Source of the DNA: Thiotrichaceae bacterium
Lineage (GTDB): Bacteria; Pseudomonadota; Gammaproteobacteria; Beggiatoales; Beggiatoaceae
DNA: 64,000 nucleotides
Direction: 5' to 3'
NCBI GenBank assembly: GCA_028688145.1
Contig: JAQTYU010000001.1
Location: 62,001 to 126,000, forward strand
Shown: positions 61,199 to 64,000 of the stretch, piece after piece
How the letters are laid out: each line of letters opens with the position of its first letter
How positions within the stretch are numbered: the stretch's first letter is position 1
The notes under the pieces: model-generated
The model's database searches: none
What the model was told of the DNA's origin: nothing
Seen by the model: only the letters and a program-made list of their open reading frames with translations
Position numbers and translations under genes: made by a program

Positions 61199-62647
61199 TT
61201 ACTTGGAATCGCCACACATAGTGCTGCTTGTGCAAGCTCCATCACTAAATTCAGTGAGGACGTTGCTTGGTGAACGAATAAGCACTTGTGAACGTAAGCC
61301 TTGGAATTCAGCTTCAATTTGTAACCAAGCACGACCTGTCCATGGTGCGGTCAAGCCTAATGCGGTTTGGATACCAGCGGCATCTAATACAGCAACACCA
61401 TTTGGAGCTAAGGTCGTTGCTAAAATACCACTGCCCAAGCTAACACCCGCTTGAGAGTAAAGCGTACCTAAAACACGACCCGTACCCGAGCCAATATTGT
61501 AAATACGGACGAATACTTTATCCGTTGAGGTTGAAGGCGGAATAACTAATGCCTTTGTACTGCTGCCATTCTTCTTCAGTAATGCCAAAGTGTTGCGTGA
61601 AGAAGTTAAAATAGGTGCCATGCTGTTAGCCGCAGATTTCAACGTCATGTTAGCCGTGATTTGTCCATCAGCAATGACAGCTGCAGCATTCCCTACGATA
61701 CAGGCAGTAATGGTACCAACTAACGCTGCGACAGGAACACTCGCGAAGGTAATCGTGGAGCCTGAATAAGTAGTAGTATACTTGGTGTTTGGCTTACAAC
61801 CACCATCGCCAGCCGTCGTTAAGAACACACCAGAGATACCTTTAGTGCCTGAATGTACAGAACCCACTGCAGGACCACTGATGATCAAATTAACGCTGCT
61901 CAGTGCTGAGGCAACAGTTAATGCGTCACCTGCGGTATTACGTGCATTATTAGCAAGAACGGCATACTTGACAGTACCAACAACAGCAGTGTTAGAATTA
62001 GTTACACCACTGATAAACTGTTTGGAACTCTTTGCAACGTCAATTTTCTTAGGACTGGCTTCGGGGGTGTACGTGACTTGTAAACCCTGTGCAAAAGTAA
62101 TAAATTTCCCTTTTGATGCAAGGGTTTTATTTACGCCCGCATCAGAGTATTCCACCAGTGCAGAAATACTCTTATCAGTCAGACCACTGATAGTCAACGC
62201 AGAAACCGTCAACACACAAGCACTACCCAAAGTAGCAGAAGTGGTATTACCTACTGGTGTGATTTGGAACGTGGCATTAATGAAGCCTGCGCCGCCCACG
62301 GTCTTAGAAGCACTCACGGAGTAAACTCCTGCTCCATCAGCGGAATTCTTACACATAAACTTCAGACCCGTTAATGTACTAGTCCCAAATTTGGCACCAT
62401 TTGACAGGTTAATCTTGACGAACACAGGGTTCGTTGGAGAGACTTTAACACCTGCGGGTAAAAGGCTAACAATACCTTGGTCTCCAGCTGCAATTTTCAG
62501 GGCAGTGGTAGTCGTGGGTAATTCTTTAGCATACACCAACGCACTATCAGAACCAGCAGCTGTCAGTGTGATAGTTGCAAAAGAGACATTGTGATGAGCG
62601 GCCAGCAGCGTGGTTACAGCCAAAGCCAAAATACGGTTGTTTTTCAT
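61199..62647 (-). CDS. large secreted protein of unknown function (paralogue 1)
   Basis: A 482-residue exported protein with a signal peptide (MKNNRILALAVTTLLAAHHN, cleavage near SFA). It is rich in Ala, Gly, Thr, Ser and Val, low in charge, and built of alternating beta-strand-like stretches, resembling surface-layer, pilin-like or adhesin proteins. The C-terminal 150 residues (KVFVRIYNIGSGTGRVLGTL, APWTGRAWLQIEAEFQGLRS) share a conserved pattern with the neighbour. It carries cysteine pairs likely to be disulfides (LKFMCKNSADG with GSACVLTV, and DGACTSSTMCGD). No catalytic motif is visible. A terminator follows. Confidence 0.85.
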   Translation of the reverse strand: MKNNRILALAVTTLLAAHHNVSFATITLTAAGSDSALVYAKELPTTTTALKIAAGDQGIVSLLPAGVKVSPTNPVFVKINLSNGAKFGTSTLTGLKFMCKNSADGAGVYSVSASKTVGGAGFINATFQITPVGNTTSATLGSACVLTVSALTISGLTDKSISALVEYSDAGVNKTLASKGKFITFAQGLQVTYTPEASPKKIDVAKSSKQFISGVTNSNTAVVGTVKYAVLANNARNTAGDALTVASALSSVNLIISGPAVGSVHSGTKGISGVFLTTAGDGGCKPNTKYTTTYSGSTITFASVPVAALVGTITACIVGNAAAVIADGQITANMTLKSAANSMAPILTSSRNTLALLKKNGSSTKALVIPPSTSTDKVFVRIYNIGSGTGRVLGTLYSQAGVSLGSGILATTLAPNGVAVLDAAGIQTALGLTAPWTGRAWLQIEAEFQGLRSQVLIRSPSNVLTEFSDGACTSSTMCGDSK

Positions 62648-62680
62648 TGTGATAACTCCAAAATCGGTGATCAGGTACGA

Positions 62681-64000
62681 TTAGTCTTTGGTGGAACCGC
62701 TGGCATTGATCAGTGTACCCGTGAGGTCACGGATAGTACCCATCGCCTTAAATTTGTCTGCATTAGCATCCAAACGTAATGTGGCCTTACCCGTCCAAGT
62801 ACCAAATAAAGTTACTAATGCAGGTGCATCTAACACTTGAACACTAAAGCCTGGCAATGCGGCATTAACAACTTGACTCGTACCAACAGCCTTCCCATCT
62901 GCAGTATACAAACTACCCGTCACTTTGATAGGCTGTGTATTGGGGTTATACAAACGCACAAAAGCCTTTTCTGCACCAGTAGGTGCTGGGAGGTTCAACA
63001 GACGAACAGTCGTGCCATTTTGTTTGATGGTTGCCAAACTGTTTGCACCATTGTAGGGTGTAAACACAGGCGTAAAGTTACTCTTAGCCGTACCCGTTAA
63101 GCTGGCAGTAATCGTCCCTTGATCAATTGCCTTAGTACCATCAACAATCAAACAAACACTAAAACCTGCTGACAAAACGTTTGCAGCTACACCAGCGATG
63201 GTGACAGAGTTCGTTCCAGCCAAGGTGGCTGATTTATACATCGTAGCAGCACAGCCTGCTGCCCCCGTCATCAATTTAATACTGGTTCCTGCTGCTAAAG
63301 CTGCACCTTCCAATACGAGATTCGCCGTGGATACCGCAACTGACGCAGCTACAGGTTCATAAAGAGCGGCTGTTCCTGCATAACGTGTGACATGGATATC
63401 TGTGCTTGACTGATAGAACATGCCATATTTCACAAAACCCAGATAAGCCGTCTTGGGAGAGGCACTGGCGGTAGGAGTAGCTGAGGAAATCTTCGTACCC
63501 GTGGTAAACAACTTGGATTCTAAGCCCACGTTTGCAGTCACCTGAGAACTAGCAGTGCTTACTCTAAGTTGAGTACCCGTGGCAAAACTAATAACCGTGC
63601 CGTTATGACCTGCACTTAACTGAGTAACACCGTCTTTATAACGGACTAAGGCAGACACGGTGAGACCTGCTGCGGGTACACCGACATAGCTAGAAGCGAC
63701 CAAAGTGCACAGCCCACTGGTTGCCGTTGTCGTGAAACCAAGAGGTAAGGAGAATGATACAGAAGACGTACCTTTACCACCTACTTGGAAGTTCGCTGAA
63801 ACGGTTGCGGCAGCAGCACCACTCAGGCCCTTACACATCAACACAGGGTTATTAGTACCACCAAATTTCGCACCCTTTGCTAAAGTAACTTTCACAAACA
63901 TGGTGTTTGTGGCATTTACCAAGTAGGAAGGTTGTGTTGGGAACGTGACATTCAAGTCACCACCCACTCCAAGAGCAGGAGCTACTACACCTGCAGCCGC
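62681..64000 (-). CDS. large secreted protein of unknown function (paralogue 2, 5' end outside window)
   Basis: At least 439 residues; the frame is open to the window edge, so the N terminus and signal peptide are missing here. It is similar in make-up to the next gene (61199-62647): CKGLSGAAAATVS opposite MCKNSADG, FVRLYNPNTQPIKVTGSLYT opposite FVRIYNIGSGTGRVLGTLYS, and WTGKATLRLDANADKFKAMG opposite WTGRAWLQIEAEFQGLRSQV. The pair therefore shares a common fold and probably a tandem-duplication origin. Its function is unknown; surface structure or adhesion is a guess from composition. The 33-base gap to the downstream gene suggests one operon. Confidence 0.82.
   Translation of the reverse strand, partial: AAAGVVAPALGVGGDLNVTFPTQPSYLVNATNTMFVKVTLAKGAKFGGTNNPVLMCKGLSGAAAATVSANFQVGGKGTSSVSFSLPLGFTTTATSGLCTLVASSYVGVPAAGLTVSALVRYKDGVTQLSAGHNGTVISFATGTQLRVSTASSQVTANVGLESKLFTTGTKISSATPTASASPKTAYLGFVKYGMFYQSSTDIHVTRYAGTAALYEPVAASVAVSTANLVLEGAALAAGTSIKLMTGAAGCAATMYKSATLAGTNSVTIAGVAANVLSAGFSVCLIVDGTKAIDQGTITASLTGTAKSNFTPVFTPYNGANSLATIKQNGTTVRLLNLPAPTGAEKAFVRLYNPNTQPIKVTGSLYTADGKAVGTSQVVNAALPGFSVQVLDAPALVTLFGTWTGKATLRLDANADKFKAMGTIRDLTGTLINASGSTKD

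Noticed and set aside
62681..64000. Treating the last gene as complete with a GTG start at 63967
   Set aside because: The frame stays open to the window edge, no signal peptide is seen after that GTG, and the paralogue has an N-terminal extension there.

Overview
The window looks like a chromosomal stretch of a moderately AT-rich, filamentous sulfur-bacterium-type gammaproteobacterium, Beggiatoa/Thiotrichales-like. The reasons are a class III PHA synthase pair (phaC/phaE), a rapZ-EIIA-HPr-EI regulatory PTS cluster, S-methyl-5'-thioinosine phosphorylase, MutT fused to a ThiE-like domain, gammaproteobacterial thrB/DUF2782, gcvR-bcp and lolB, and several dispersed palindromic repeat families between genes. 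The genus is an inference; no rRNA is present.

Layout. 0.2-6.0 kb (minus): metK, ahcY, rapZ, EIIA, HPr and EI, covering the methyl cycle and a regulatory PTS without permease. 6.4-7.7 kb: purine and methylthioinosine salvage. 7.9-13.0 kb: a TPR membrane protein, an orphan membrane protein and phaE-phaC. 13.5-19.3 kb: HAD phosphatase, radC, then a block bounded by identical 28-bp direct repeats holding a broken ppsA fragment and a Septu-type defence pair (ptuA/ptuB), followed by thyA, nadC and a CAU-anticodon tRNA. 19.5-24.4 kb is accessory: an IS630 remnant, a TetR-controlled tautomerase/GNAT and isochorismatase operon with a 20-bp palindromic operator, a TIR-domain protein, and a divergent HigB/HigA toxin-antitoxin pair. 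24.4-30.2 kb: MASE1-PAS-GGDEF cyclase, prfC, thrB, DUF2782 and a LOG-family protein. 30.8-34.9 kb: two tandem TonB-dependent receptor paralogues. 34.9-37.5 kb: a three-gene operon that reads as a split STAND-type NTPase (winged helix + TPR; NTPase) with a small membrane protein, the best candidate for an undescribed conflict system. 37.8-44.4 kb: mutT-thiE fusion, RMF-like protein, TPR lipoprotein/lolB, gcvR-bcp and PIN-PhoH. 44.4-52.7 kb: hrpA and a phoX-like phosphatase with a three-unit Pho box, separated by decayed ISAs1 and IS982 remnants and a 76-bp inverted repeat. 52.7-55.3 kb: uvrD and a GNAT. 56.1-58.5 kb: EF-hand protein, ECF sigma factor, a putative membrane anti-sigma factor and a CnrR/ZraP-like sensor. 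58.6-64 kb: glycosyltransferase, two sulfotransferases and two large related secreted proteins, the last cut by the window edge.

Together the window is mostly a housekeeping backbone interrupted by three independent defence-like loci (Septu, TIR plus HigBA, split STAND). The intergenic spaces are littered with at least four families of palindromic repeats and insertion-sequence scars, consistent with a genome shaped by repeat-mediated rearrangement.
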